Below, piece by piece: positions 1-13,996 of a stretch of 64,000 nt of DNA. Every line of letters begins with the position of its first letter. Position 1 is the first letter of the stretch. The position numbers were made by a program, and so were the translations under genes. This stretch comes from Litomosoides sigmodontis. Taxonomy: Eukaryota > Nematoda > Chromadorea > Rhabditida > Onchocercidae. The stretch spans positions 4,623,001-4,687,000 of the forward strand of contig OY718807.1 of the NCBI GenBank assembly GCA_963070105.1, read 5' to 3'. Below the pieces are notes generated by a model. It was given only the letters and a program-made list of their open reading frames with translations, was not told where the DNA came from and made no database searches.

Positions 1-934
1 GGACACACTTTTCCTCTGTGGTTTGAGAAGCCAAACCGAGTAAATTCAAAAAATGCAGCAAAACATGATGAAGTGTCACCAAGACACCCCATGCTGAGAC
101 TATGTATTTGGACCACAACGCAGAGAACCATGGAAAACAGCTAGTTTGTTTTAAACGACCCATAAACTTTTTAGCTAGGAATGACGAAGACCCTTTCCCT
201 TTCCATAATCCACATTAGGTCACACAGTGAAGCTCCTTCGAAATATCTTATTGAAGCGCTACGAGGTCATAAATACAAACTTTAATTTCCTAAATATCAT
301 TGAACAAACAAACGGAGCATACATGTGCAACACAATTCCATATGACAGATGAAATATCAGGAATTAAAGTTTTAGTGGAAAATGTACAAAAACAAGTGCC
401 GATAGGTCCAATCATATAAAATTATATAATAAATTTATTACTGCAAAAGCTCCAACACATTAAAATTGAAACGGCATTAGAAATACTTGACGCGGGACCG
501 GGTATAATAATTATGCTATTCCGCACCTTTGTTTGTTACTTTGACTTATTCTTCGAGTCATATGAAAACTAAGTAATACAATCTGAGACCAATGGAAGTC
601 GCTAGTGGTGGGTAACGAAGGTGGTCACCAAATTTTCCACAAGGAAAACGGAAAAACCTTATCTGACCGAACCAGGATTTATTACGGGCTAAGTATGAAA
701 ATTTAGGATTGGGGATGGCTTCACGTACTACTGAAAAGTGACATGCTTCAAATATTAATTGTAAGGTTATTTTCGTCAATATATGGAGGACAGGTGGTTA
801 ACATCCTGACCTTGTTAAACAACAAACAAAATACGAGGTCATGACGCTAATTAAACCCGACTTTTCCACGATCCTCTCACTCACATAATTTCTCTGAAGC
901 GGACAGAAAGGAAAAGAAAAATGACTGCAATTTT
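1..934. other. Non-coding flank, probable BiP 3' UTR
   Basis: No open frame here resembles a known protein and none is bounded by convincing splice sites. The right part should be the 3' untranslated region of the minus-strand BiP gene. TTTATT at 434-439 reads as AATAAA on the minus strand and is a possible but distant polyadenylation signal, about 500 bases after the stop codon. The rest is unassigned. Confidence 0.4.
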
Positions 935-4158
<3,224 letters not shown>

Positions 4159-4611
4159 ATTCTGAAATATTCATTAACTAATTAAATATTAAACTGGCTG
4201 AAAAACAGTACAACTTTTCATCTTTAATCAAAGTATAAATGAATACCATGACCTGATATAACTAGATATTCGATTCATCTCACAACAACTAAATTAAGCA
4301 AGATTCCTTTTTTTGATTTTTATTGGATGCCAAAAATCAAGTGAAAAATTAACTTGAATGATTAGGGGAGAGGAAAAAGGGGTAATTCATTTCGTGAAAA
4401 GTGGATCAAATAGCTTCAAAAGAGGAAGCTCATCTAGAGAGAGACAAAATGAGAGTAAGTAATTCATTTCGAAATGCACACAATAAAATGAAAACACGTA
4501 ACCAGAAACAGTAATGAACTACGGAACCTCAACATGCCACGCAATACTCCAACAATGTATCACCACCGGTGAAGCCGTTGTCTGCTATAGAGGAGGCGGA
4601 GACGCGCGCCG

Positions 4612-4698
4612 CGCTTATACCAGGACGCTAGAAGGCGTTGCTGGACGTGCTGTGCGATGATTGGCTGGGATGGACTAATGACGTTGCCTTACTGACGT
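4612..4698 (-). promoter_or_regulatory. BiP promoter with ER-stress-element-like site and TATA-like box
   Basis: Read on the minus strand, 4664-4646 is CCAAT, nine bases, then GCACG. This is the CCAAT-N9-CCACG architecture of the mammalian ER stress element (NF-Y plus ATF6/XBP1) with one mismatch. Two TGACGT cores lie just upstream at 4679-4684 and 4693-4698. A TATAAG motif lies downstream at about 4612-4619, about 30 bases from the CCAAT site. The block is GC-rich compared with its surroundings and sits about 450 bases before the BiP ATG, leaving room for a long 5' UTR or an untranslated exon. The function is inferred from the motifs and from BiP being the classic ER-stress target. Confidence 0.55.
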
Positions 4699-5401
4699 AT
4701 GATACGAATCGTTTGAAGATGAAGGTGTAGCACGTTTAACTGATTTTGGGTACGTTGGGGACGTTTTGTGGCCATATAAAGCATAAGATGTTTTGGAAAT
4801 GAAGATCTGCTGCGTAAAAGCGTAAAGTGTTACGTTTTTAAGGATCAAGCAGAGCTTAAAACTATTATATTGCTTGTTAAGTTGAATATCAGTTCTGATT
4901 CCAGAAGGTATGAAGTTGCTGAGAACCGATTCGATCTTGCGAAATGAATCAGTCTGCTGCTAGTAATACTTTATGTCCGTATATTGTTCGCTTTCTTACT
5001 GAACTTTATTCTTGTCATACACCAGAAGAATTATGAATTTAATTTGGTATTTGCAGCATAGAAATGAATAATAAAACAATATTTTGACGATGGAACTAAA
5101 GTACGGATGAAATAACTATAGAATAACAGGAACACTAAAATATAATCGATCTAAGAAAGATATCGAATAGTAAGTGGCACTGTGTCAAAACCTGAAGCTC
5201 ATTTAGAGAGACAAAAAATAACTAAAGTCACATAAGGCGAACAAAATTCCGGAGTGATGAAAACTGAAACGGCACTGCATTTATGAAATGTTCCTCTAAA
5301 CAATACGATTACAGCTGCAAAAGTATCGAGACCATATGTATGATGCAAAAAAAAAATCCAATGCGTGTAATTATCGGTGCACTATGGGGCAGTACTATAA
5401 T
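4699..5401. other. Intergenic, nothing recognised
   Basis: AT-rich sequence between the BiP promoter and the 3' end of the CLCC1-like gene. I see no coding exon, RNA gene or repeat. Confidence 0.5.
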
Positions 5402-7049
5402 TTACTCAAACTTTGCAAAGGGAGTATAAGAATGTGCTTTTTGATAAAGCTCATTCACCAACAATAATCCTTTAATTTCTCTTTCTCTCCTGCATTCGAC
5501 ATACTTCTTGTCCAGTAGCTGCTTGACAGTGTCACGAGACGATACGCTTTCAGCAGGCCTGTAAGCAATCATTAATAAACGAAGAAATAGCTCAAGTGGT
5601 CAACTAAGCAACTTTCCAAGTCATTGCGAAAAATAACTCGACATACTTACAAGTAACAATAACATCTAACATTAATGATGTGGGAAGTTATTACATCGAG
5701 TTTAGTTATTTCTTACCTGTACCCACTTCAGCTTATGCCATGCTATAATACTAGATAATTATTCCTCTTCATAATATCAGCATAATTGACGGACAACATA
5801 ATTACATTTTTTTGCTTCTCAATGTACCTGGTAATTTGTTGCTTCTCAATTCGGATTAATCCATAGAACAAATTGAAGCGGTAATCAAAAAAGGCAAGAA
5901 TGCTTAATAAGATGCAAAGTAAAATTCCAGCGAACATAGGTATATAAAACAGCCAATGAAGTTCACTGATAAATGATTGCAGAAATTCACCAAGCGCTTC
6001 ACCAAACTACAAACAGAGTTTGCCTTCCGAAAAAACGAAGTAATTATTGGCGATAGATATCTCGTTACCTCTTAATCAATTTACGAGAGTTTTTAGCCAT
6101 CTCTATCTGTGTATCTGACAGTTTACTTAACAGTTTCATGATTTCACCTGCACAAGCTACAACCCCCTGATCACTTTTTCAGACGTTCTATCGTCGCCGT
6201 ATTATTAAATGTCCGTACCCTTAATTATATCACTTCTCTCAACAATAATAACGAAGTCTTCATGAATTCCATGTTAAGAATCTCCTAACATTACTAACAA
6301 TAACTTATCATTCGTACCAGAAAATTTGAAAATATTGCACGGAAAAGGACGAAAAGCGCACAAAAATGCCAAAACCTTACCATTGACGTGATCAAAATCA
6401 GGGTGTTCTTGAATAATATCCCCGAAACGTAGACAACATTAAACTCCCAGAAAATGTTCCTTTGAAGAGCCTCATAGTACTCGGAACACGAATATGATGA
6501 CAGTAGACTGATAAACTAGAAGAAAAAAAGTATAAGTAAATAAACATGTGTAACTGTACTGGAAAAAGATGGGATTTCATTCCACCAATGCAAAGCAGAA
6601 GACTTGTTTCTAAAGTAATAATGACTGAAAGTCAGCGTATATATTTTTCTAATTTCATCAATCCCCTACCAGAAATGAAATCTACCATGCAATCCAAAGG
6701 TGGCCCTTTGTCCAGGATCATTTTTCGAGCCGCTATACTTTTTTCGTAAAGAGTTACAAGCTGGAAAATCAGGGAGCTGAAAATACATTTTAAGAGAAAA
6801 TAGCAATGAGAAACTAAATTTAAAAAATTATTCAGTATTCATAGGAAACTCAGCAAAAAGGCAAAAATACAGATTCAATTACCTAGAAATAGCGAAACCA
6901 ATAACATTACAAGCAATTGGACATAAGTGATTGGATAAAACGAAGCGTACAACAGCAAATATGCCCATAATAAATATAATCCAAACTCCGCAAAAAATTA
7001 TGAACTGAAAAAATATCGACAGAGACAAGAGGAATGATACGACAGCCAT
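5402..7049 (-). CDS. CLCC1-like (CLIC-like / Mid-1-related chloride channel) ER membrane protein
   Basis: Five exons, 6883-7049, 6686-6776, 6381-6515, 5828-6006 and 5402-5558, join in phase to 729 nt (242 residues). Family resemblance is to human CLCC1, an ER membrane protein proposed to act as a chloride channel. SCSEYYEALQRNIFWEFNVV lines up with the CQKYYELLLVNPIW segment; FGEALGEFLQSFISELHWL, followed by a hydrophobic stretch, lines up with the segment before the last membrane helix; LYEKSIAARKMI fits the loop before them. Two hydrophobic helices lie in residues 4-35 and a third in exon 4. The tail is charged and ends ...YTPFAKFE. Human CLCC1 is about 551 residues, so this model lacks the lumenal N-terminal region. 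Its ATG lies two bases after a TTTCAG acceptor, which suits spliced-leader addition, but unseen upstream exons are possible. Confidence 0.7.
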
Positions 7050-7650
7050 TCCTGAAATACAAAAATATATACATTTTCCTTATAATCATTAATTCTCCAT
7101 CAGAAATAAAATTTAAGCAATCTAATCAACTTTTAGAAAATATCTTCTTGCAACTTTGCATGAATGAAGACAATTAAGGAGCAAAACACAGAGTCTGCAT
7201 GCTGGTAATGTTAATCGTCTCTTCTGAATCTTTTCAATATTGAAATTGAAAGGCATTACTGGATCCAAAAGATGGTACGTTCAATCCTTATCTTTATGGC
7301 TTGAAAAATGAGGCAATTCAAAAAAAAGAGATTGACCTAATTAAGTATACTTAAAAGGACTATTTCCAGCAAATCAAAAATGCCTGCACAGCTCATTTCC
7401 ACATATTTAAAAACGTGTTAAAATGTGATGCACTAATTTATGAAAATACTGAAAATATATTCACTATCGATGGAAAAACTATTCAGTATTATCTGCTCTA
7501 TCAAGTATAGGATGTTAAATCTCACAAAAAGTCTTCAGAAACATAGGACTACATGAAATGTTTCATTTCTTTATATGTTGAAGAGCTCGGCAGCTTTAGT
7601 AACTAATTCAATAACAAAAAGTATACAACATTCTCATGTACCGATATTGC

Positions 7651-8333
7651 TTATTCCTTCCAACGGTGGGCACATTCGGAATTGGCACAACGATAGAAAA
7701 TAGTCATTGGCTCATCTGCACTACGTGTTTGCAATTGCATAAAGTATGCTCGAGCACCAGCACAACGGGGACAACGTTCTGTAACATTAAATAAAAGTTA
7801 TTAAGAATACAATATCATTAAACTCATTTTCAACGTTTTCAAAGGTAACCGTTTGTAATCTGAGCGTTCTCCCAGGCACCAGGACCACCCAGAACTTCGT
7901 CCAAATCTTTCAGTTTCGGATAATGCCGACTCTTTATCTGCAAAATTTTCTAATTCGTTACATTTACGAAAAACCCCATGACAAAATAACTTTCGAAATT
8001 AGACATCAAAAAAAAAGAACATTTTACAGTAAAATGTATACGGAACAGCAAAAAATATTTTGAATTAGAAATTCACATTTGAATACTCTGGCTCACTTAA
8101 CGAAAATCTAAATATTGGCCTTAACAAAGAGAAGAAACTGTTAAAAAAATACGAACGAGTTAATTTGGGAATTTTAGTCAGAAGTTAGTACTAAACAATA
8201 AATATCTTAAATAAAAACCAACAAGCTTTGTAATTGGTTGTACGTATGGGCAGTTATGACAGTTGAACTGATAACAATTGGGACCCTCCTCAACTTGCAA
8301 GGATGAACCGCATTCTGGGCAAAACAGCAGCAT
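7651..8333 (-). CDS. POLR3K: DNA-directed RNA polymerase III subunit RPC11 (POLR3K / Rpc10)
   Basis: Small Pol III subunit needed for RNA cleavage, termination and re-initiation in the nucleus. Three exons, 8223-8333, 7850-7937 and 7651-7778, give 327 nt and 108 residues, the same length as human POLR3K. The N-terminal zinc ribbon is MLLFCPECGSSLQVEEG, with a second Cys pair in CHNCPYV. The middle segment is YPKLKDLDEVLGGPGAWEN. The C-terminal TFIIS-like zinc ribbon has its two Cys pairs (CPRC, CANSEC) and the invariant acidic hairpin QLQTRSADEPMTIFYRC, whose Asp-Glu pair promotes cleavage. The ATG lies five bases after a TTTTTAG acceptor, again compatible with spliced-leader addition. It sits about 690 bases downstream of DcpS and about 600 bases upstream of the CLCC1-like gene, all on one strand. 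Confidence 0.96.
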
Positions 8334-9024
8334 ATATTCCTAAAAATAGTGCATGCCAATTACAGTGCCATAGTCAGACTAATGACTAGTTATCATTAAG
8401 TTTGCCAGAAAAGTATCTATGAAAACAAAAGCAAATTAAACTGTTGACATCCAAGCCAAATTGATGAGAGGCTAAAATTTCTTAGAATTAAGTCGAAATA
8501 TGAGAAAAAACGTTTAAAACGACAGAAATATTAGAAACAGATCTTTAAATCTGGGTAGGGTTTACGGACCAGAAAGACCAGGTAAATCATGTACCAAATG
8601 TAACTTTACTATAGAATCAATACTATTACCAGAACAAAAAAGCAACAATATTTCGAATTACTTTCTGCAAAATTATTTGTGTAAACAATCAATTTGTTAG
8701 TTAAGTATATAACAAGTATACAACCAACACTGTCACATGGTCATTTAACAGAAGAAAAATGGGACATAAAAAACTAAAGTAACCATAAAACAATAAACGA
8801 AAACACTTCTAAAGCATTCAGTGATAATGCCAAATAAAAAAGTAATAGAACTTTAACTGAACTATTATGTACAAGAAACAAAGAGATTCTGCAATGTAAC
8901 ACTAATATAAAACTGGGAAAAATTCATTGAAGAAGTGTCAACTACTTTAACCAAAAGATTGCACCCAAAACGGTTAAACAAAAATTGAAAGTTAACATTC
9001 TTCTACCGAACGAATGTTCAGATA

Positions 9025-10317
9025 TTACCATTGATATGCGTCGCGATATAACTTTAGCAGTGGGCTATTTTCCTTCGCAGTAAAAGTCAACGTAGAACGC
9101 TGATAATAATTGGAAATCAATTTTATATTGTTAATTACATCTTCCAGAAGATAAGCCTTAAAATAAAAGAGAACAAATAGCAATAATCAGAAAGAATTGC
9201 TATCAATATCTAATTTTTTCAAATCTAAAGATACAAAAACAAAGGAGAACGAAAATCACGGAATTGCAATATAACCGACTATTATTCTTTATTGAGAGAT
9301 CACCGCAATTTATATCACAGCTTTATCTTGCAATTGAAAACACTATATTGTAAATTTGAAAAGCTCTCTTTAAACGACTGAGTTAAATAATCACACGATA
9401 TTTCCTCTATAACAACTTTTAAAAACGCTACGTTTAATTTTTCAAAAATTTTAAACTCTTCTAATCGCATGTAAACACCGGAATTGAATTATTAATGAAA
9501 ATAGGAATTGAAAAAGCAAACCATCGCAACACTACTAGCAGGTGCATCATATGATACGTTGATAAAATGAACATGCAAATGATAGAAGGTTGGCTGATAG
9601 TGAAAATAAGCTCGAATCTAAAGGTAAGCATTATATAACTGCCATATGTTTAATAAATATTTAATGCTAAATATTTAACATATAAGCTATTTCGTTTTCC
9701 AAATAACCAATGCGCATTCCACGGACAATATATGAAATTGATTTAGTTTCTTATGCTACCATTAAACTCGACGAGAACTTGGAAATTCCGTAAAAATTCT
9801 CAATGAATGACAACCATGTACTACACTGTCATGCTCTTTGTGATATCAGTTATGCATTGTGGTATATTCTTCTGCACACGCAGCATCATTCCAGTATATG
9901 AAAAATTACAAAAAGCGGAAGATAAGAAACTCAAGATCATCAGTCAATTACGAAGCAACACCTATAAACTACCTGATGCTTATCAATGCCATACTGCTCT
10001 TTAATCGCCTTATAACTTTTTTGAGAAATATTCTCCAGCAGCGGAAGATCATCAGCAGTCAAATCCCTGAAAGAAATAAGACCATCCTTTTTAATATTAA
10101 CGAAATAAGAAAAAACACATTGTCAGTGGAGTTTTCTAGCTACTGGACTTGTGAAATAAAACAGAAAAGTTACAACTTCTGAAAAAGTTAAGGTAAAATA
10201 ACCAATCCTTTCAGACTTAAAAAAGCAAAAACTAAAAGAACAACTGAGGAAAAAGTTTTAGATCTATTCCGGAAATTTTCATCCTAAAATTGAAAGTCAT
10301 CATTTCCAATTTGCAGT

Positions 10318-10384
<67 letters not shown>

Positions 10385-11610
10385 TAGTACCGTCTTTAGT
10401 AAACCGGTCTGCTGAAATGATGTTAAGTCATAGTTTAGCAACTTAGAAAAAAGGATATATTCAAATACCGAATGGATTTAATCCCTTTTCGTCTGATTAT
10501 TGCTAAGACATAAAGATTTGCCAAATTCTTGCCATCCCATTTGATATCTAGAGCAAGCACAAAACCATTCTGTCGATCAGGATCATCAAAAATAACACGG
10601 TCTACTTCAGCTTTGTGCTCCAGTAGGTTAAAAATCCACTAAAAGCAGAAATAAAAGTAGAATCCACTTATTCGGAACAAAACTTTACATTTATTCGAAT
10701 TTCTAATTAGATAAAAAAGGATACCTTTAATGTGAACTGATGTTCCTCTAGATATGGTAGAGTGATGGACTTGTAATCATCCCACGTTTCATGGATGACG
10801 TATCGCTTTTGATCCCGATACTTCAAAATATGCTTCTCGGTGCACGGATTTATTAACGTCGTCTTGATCCCTTAAGTATAATTTTATACCTCATTATCTT
10901 ACAGAACACTAATATACATAGCTACATCGACTGTCTGATCAAAGTAGTGTAGAGATAACTGTGTTCCATTCCGGAACTGTACTTGAGTACTTGTCCAGAA
11001 GGTAAAATTGCTATAAAACAGCCACTGTAAGATTATCATACAGGCTCTACGAAACCATCTAGCTTGCCATTTTCGAGATAACGAATCTCGATAATCACAA
11101 AAAATGACTAGTAATGGAAACGGAAGAAAAAGGTCGTACCAGCAAACTTCTCCGGTGGGAACAAAGTGAGATTCGAATAAATGTCATTAGTTGACACAAT
11201 TTTCAATGAACAGTTAGAAACAATTGTGTTCCAATCCTCCTCATTCACAGGAAAAGGAGTTTTTTCCACGATCAGAACAGCTTGATTACTGCAATCGTTT
11301 ACTGCATCCAATAGTACAAAGGCAACCTTAAAGAGAATCAACTTTAGCAGCATAACTAATATACCACTGCTTTATGGGAATTATTTAGCTGAGTAATTTG
11401 CAATTTCTTCAGTGCATCAAGATGTTTCACAACGTATTGAATTAATGACTAATTTGTTCCGATATTTCACTTTACATATTAAGAGAAAATAATCACTTTA
11501 CGAGCAGCATCCTCGCCAAGTATTTCCTTGAATTTAAAATCTCCCATGCTGATAGAAACTTTCGTATTATCGGCATTTTTGCCTTCATCAGCTTCTGCGG
11601 AGATGCTCAT
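9025..11610 (-). CDS. Scavenger mRNA-decapping enzyme DcpS (HIT family)
   Basis: Hydrolyses the cap dinucleotide or short capped fragments left after 3'-5' mRNA decay, releasing m7GMP. Seven exons, 11497-11610, 11140-11326, 10725-10870, 10469-10638, 9973-10066, 9522-9617 and 9025-9156, join in phase to 939 nt, 312 residues (human DcpS 337). The N-terminal domain-swapped part shows AVLIVEKTPFPV and NDIYSNLTLFPPEKF. The cap-binding part shows NPCTEKHILKYRDQ, HETWDDYKSITLPYLE and WIFNLLEHKAEVDRVIFDD. The HIT catalytic motif is YHLHVHF, with the histidine triad pattern H-x-H-x-H intact. The C terminus YQRSTLTFTAKENSPLLKLY matches the family end. The ATG at 11610 begins a short variable leader (MSISAEADEG), as usual for DcpS. 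A dinucleotide repeat sits in the intron at 10.3 kb. Confidence 0.96.
10319..10381. repeat. (CA)n microsatellite, about 31 copies
   Basis: An uninterrupted CA dinucleotide run inside the fourth intron of the DcpS gene. Likely length-polymorphic. Confidence 0.98.
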
Positions 11611-12037
11611 ATTATTGACGAATGATTTCCGCCTTTTTCTTCAACGAACTCTATATCACCAACAAATCAAGCATCATAATGCCTCCGTCAAGTCCTCACT
11701 TCGAAACTTACGTTTTCCGAAATAAAGCACCACAGATGAAATCTGCAAAAGTCAATTAGGTGTTGATTTCATTGTTTGAACTTCTTGTTCGAATAAAGAA
11801 CCACGACCAACGCACCTAAGTGAACATACGAAATTTAAATTGGAGTGTTAAGTCTCTAAAATTGTGTTATGTAATTTGAACTTCAACAACACTCAAACTT
11901 CGAATACCCGCTCAAATTTCAGCTGCATAACAATATTTTTGAGTACATTTGCTTCCCTGTGTTTACGCATTATCCATAAAAGCTCTCAACATGAAGTATC
12001 TAAAGATGAAATAAACCGTTGTAAGCAGAAGCAATAC
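11611..12037. other. DcpS upstream region, no gene recognised
   Basis: Contains the presumed 5' flank of DcpS. I see no convincing exon on either strand; short open frames here lack splice context or family resemblance. Confidence 0.4.
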
Positions 12038-13382
12038 CTAACTTCCTTTACTCTTTATTGCTATCTTTTTAATTAATTTCGGAGATTTCACTACTCTGTA
12101 TACAGTCCATAAAATTATAACAAGGAGGATCACTCCGCAACTGAACGCAATTTCATACCACAAATAATGCATACGTTCGCGGTAATTGTGAAATAAGCTT
12201 GAGATCTGTAACGGTAACTAAAAGAAATGTATATAACTAACATTTCGGTGCCTTGTCTATATACTAAAACAATAATGAAATGCATTTTATGCTTAAAAGA
12301 AATACGGAATTGGTAACATCGCCGAACAAAAATAACAGTGAGGAAGGATTAATGTAACTGCAACATTTCTCTTAGAGTATCGTCCCGGAGCACCTAATAA
12401 CCCATGCAGTAATAATTGCAATCGCTTATTTTCCAGCACTTTTTTTCACAAGTTCTCCTTAGTTTGTCTGACAGAGAAGATACCTCCTAAGGACTTCACA
12501 AGATAGGACTGAAGCAGACAGATTGCAGGTTGCCGAGCAGATGATGTACACAGTAACAATCATAATAATTGACAGTAAATGTGTGAATAATGAGGAAACA
12601 AGATATAACATGAACAAATAAAAATCAAGAAATACGTGCGATCTCTGCACTCCTCACAACAAAAGACGCACAGGAATCGAGAAAATGAAGACAGGAATAG
12701 TTCAGAAGCTATCCTATCCAATCCAGACTAAAATACGGGAGAAGACAACCGATAAATCGAAATTGTCGCTCATGCACCTATGAATAAGATAGCATCGTAA
12801 CACACTAAACTTCACTAATAAATGCCAGAAAGAATGATAAAAAACAATTATGTCAAGGGACCAATATTGAAGTCTGCCACAGTAGTTTCACTTTACAAAT
12901 GTAGGAATGATGTAAGTGATATAAACTGTTAAGAAAAACATTTTTCATAAAACCGAAATGAAACGAACTGCATTACCGAATTCAAATACATATCCCATAT
13001 CAAAAAGGCAATATATAAATAATTATTAAAATTAATTTCAAGAATTCAAAAAATTAAAGTGATTTTCTTGCGAGAATTGAAATCAATATGCAAAAAAATA
13101 AAATATTTCACAAAACAAGTAATCAACACGGAATGCTACATTAATGCTTCACAATAAACGACAATCAATTTCACAATTTCAAAGTATCAGAAAAGCTTTC
13201 CTTAAAAGCATTTCAAAATCGATTTCAGAAAACAGTGCAAAATATAAAAACTGTAAATGCGACCATGTAAAAGCTAAATAGCATTTCTTCCCTGGCGCTT
13301 AACATATCTCACGCCTAAAATGTTCGATAAATGGTTCAACATTATCTTGAAAATCAGCGATATCTTGTCCCGAGGTGAACAT
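12038..13382 (-). CDS. Tentative small single-pass membrane protein (incomplete model)
   Basis: A minus-strand exon at 12038-12205 follows a good acceptor and ends in TAG. It encodes a Tyr/Trp-rich lead (NYRERMHYLWYEIAFSCG), a hydrophobic membrane helix (VILLVIILWTVYRVV) and a basic tail ending IKKIAIKSKGS, like a C-terminal anchor with a cytosolic basic end. A second TTTTAG acceptor 12 bases upstream would add LPLQ. A possible first exon at 13313-13382 reads MFTSGQDIADFQDNVEPFIE and ends at a GTGAGA donor, but its phase (1) does not match the phase-0 start of the membrane exon, so a middle exon is missing or the pairing is wrong. I recognise no family. Existence of the membrane exon is plausible; the joined gene is speculative. 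Confidence 0.3.
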
Positions 13383-13996
13383 TGCAATTCACTGTACTTT
13401 TCATATGACATCTCTGTTAAGCCTCTTCGTTAGCTGATAAATTTAGAACTATATTGTACTGACACGCAAAAATGACAAGTATATTTCGATCTATTAAAAA
13501 TAAATATCATCAAAAAGGCTTTAAAATAACAAAGCATCAACTTTTTCGAAAAATAAAAATAAAGTTGCAAACAATAAAACTTATAGCAACAGCTTCAAAG
13601 CCGCAAAAGGCAGATATTGGAAGTTCAAGAAATGCACTTCGCATGCCTAGAGGCCTGAGAACAACTCTGCTACAACAATAACTCTCAAACAACAACTGGT
13701 TAAGGAACAACATAGTACTTCAACCAAAATGCTTTTTCCTTCAAACGACAAAATCAGAAACCTCCTCATCCATTTTGCAGCTGCGGTGGGATTGCTTCAG
13801 TTATGATTTGCAATGAAAAAAATGTGTTTGGTCTCAAAATTAAAACAGTATCCTAAAATTGCCAGGTATCCCAACTATGCGGCATCGTTTGAATAATGAA
13901 AAAATGAATAACCAATCATCTTCTCAAGAGTGCACATTCAATGCACGAAAAATTTCCAAGCAGTACTGTGCACGTTAATCTCAATGAGAAAATCCT

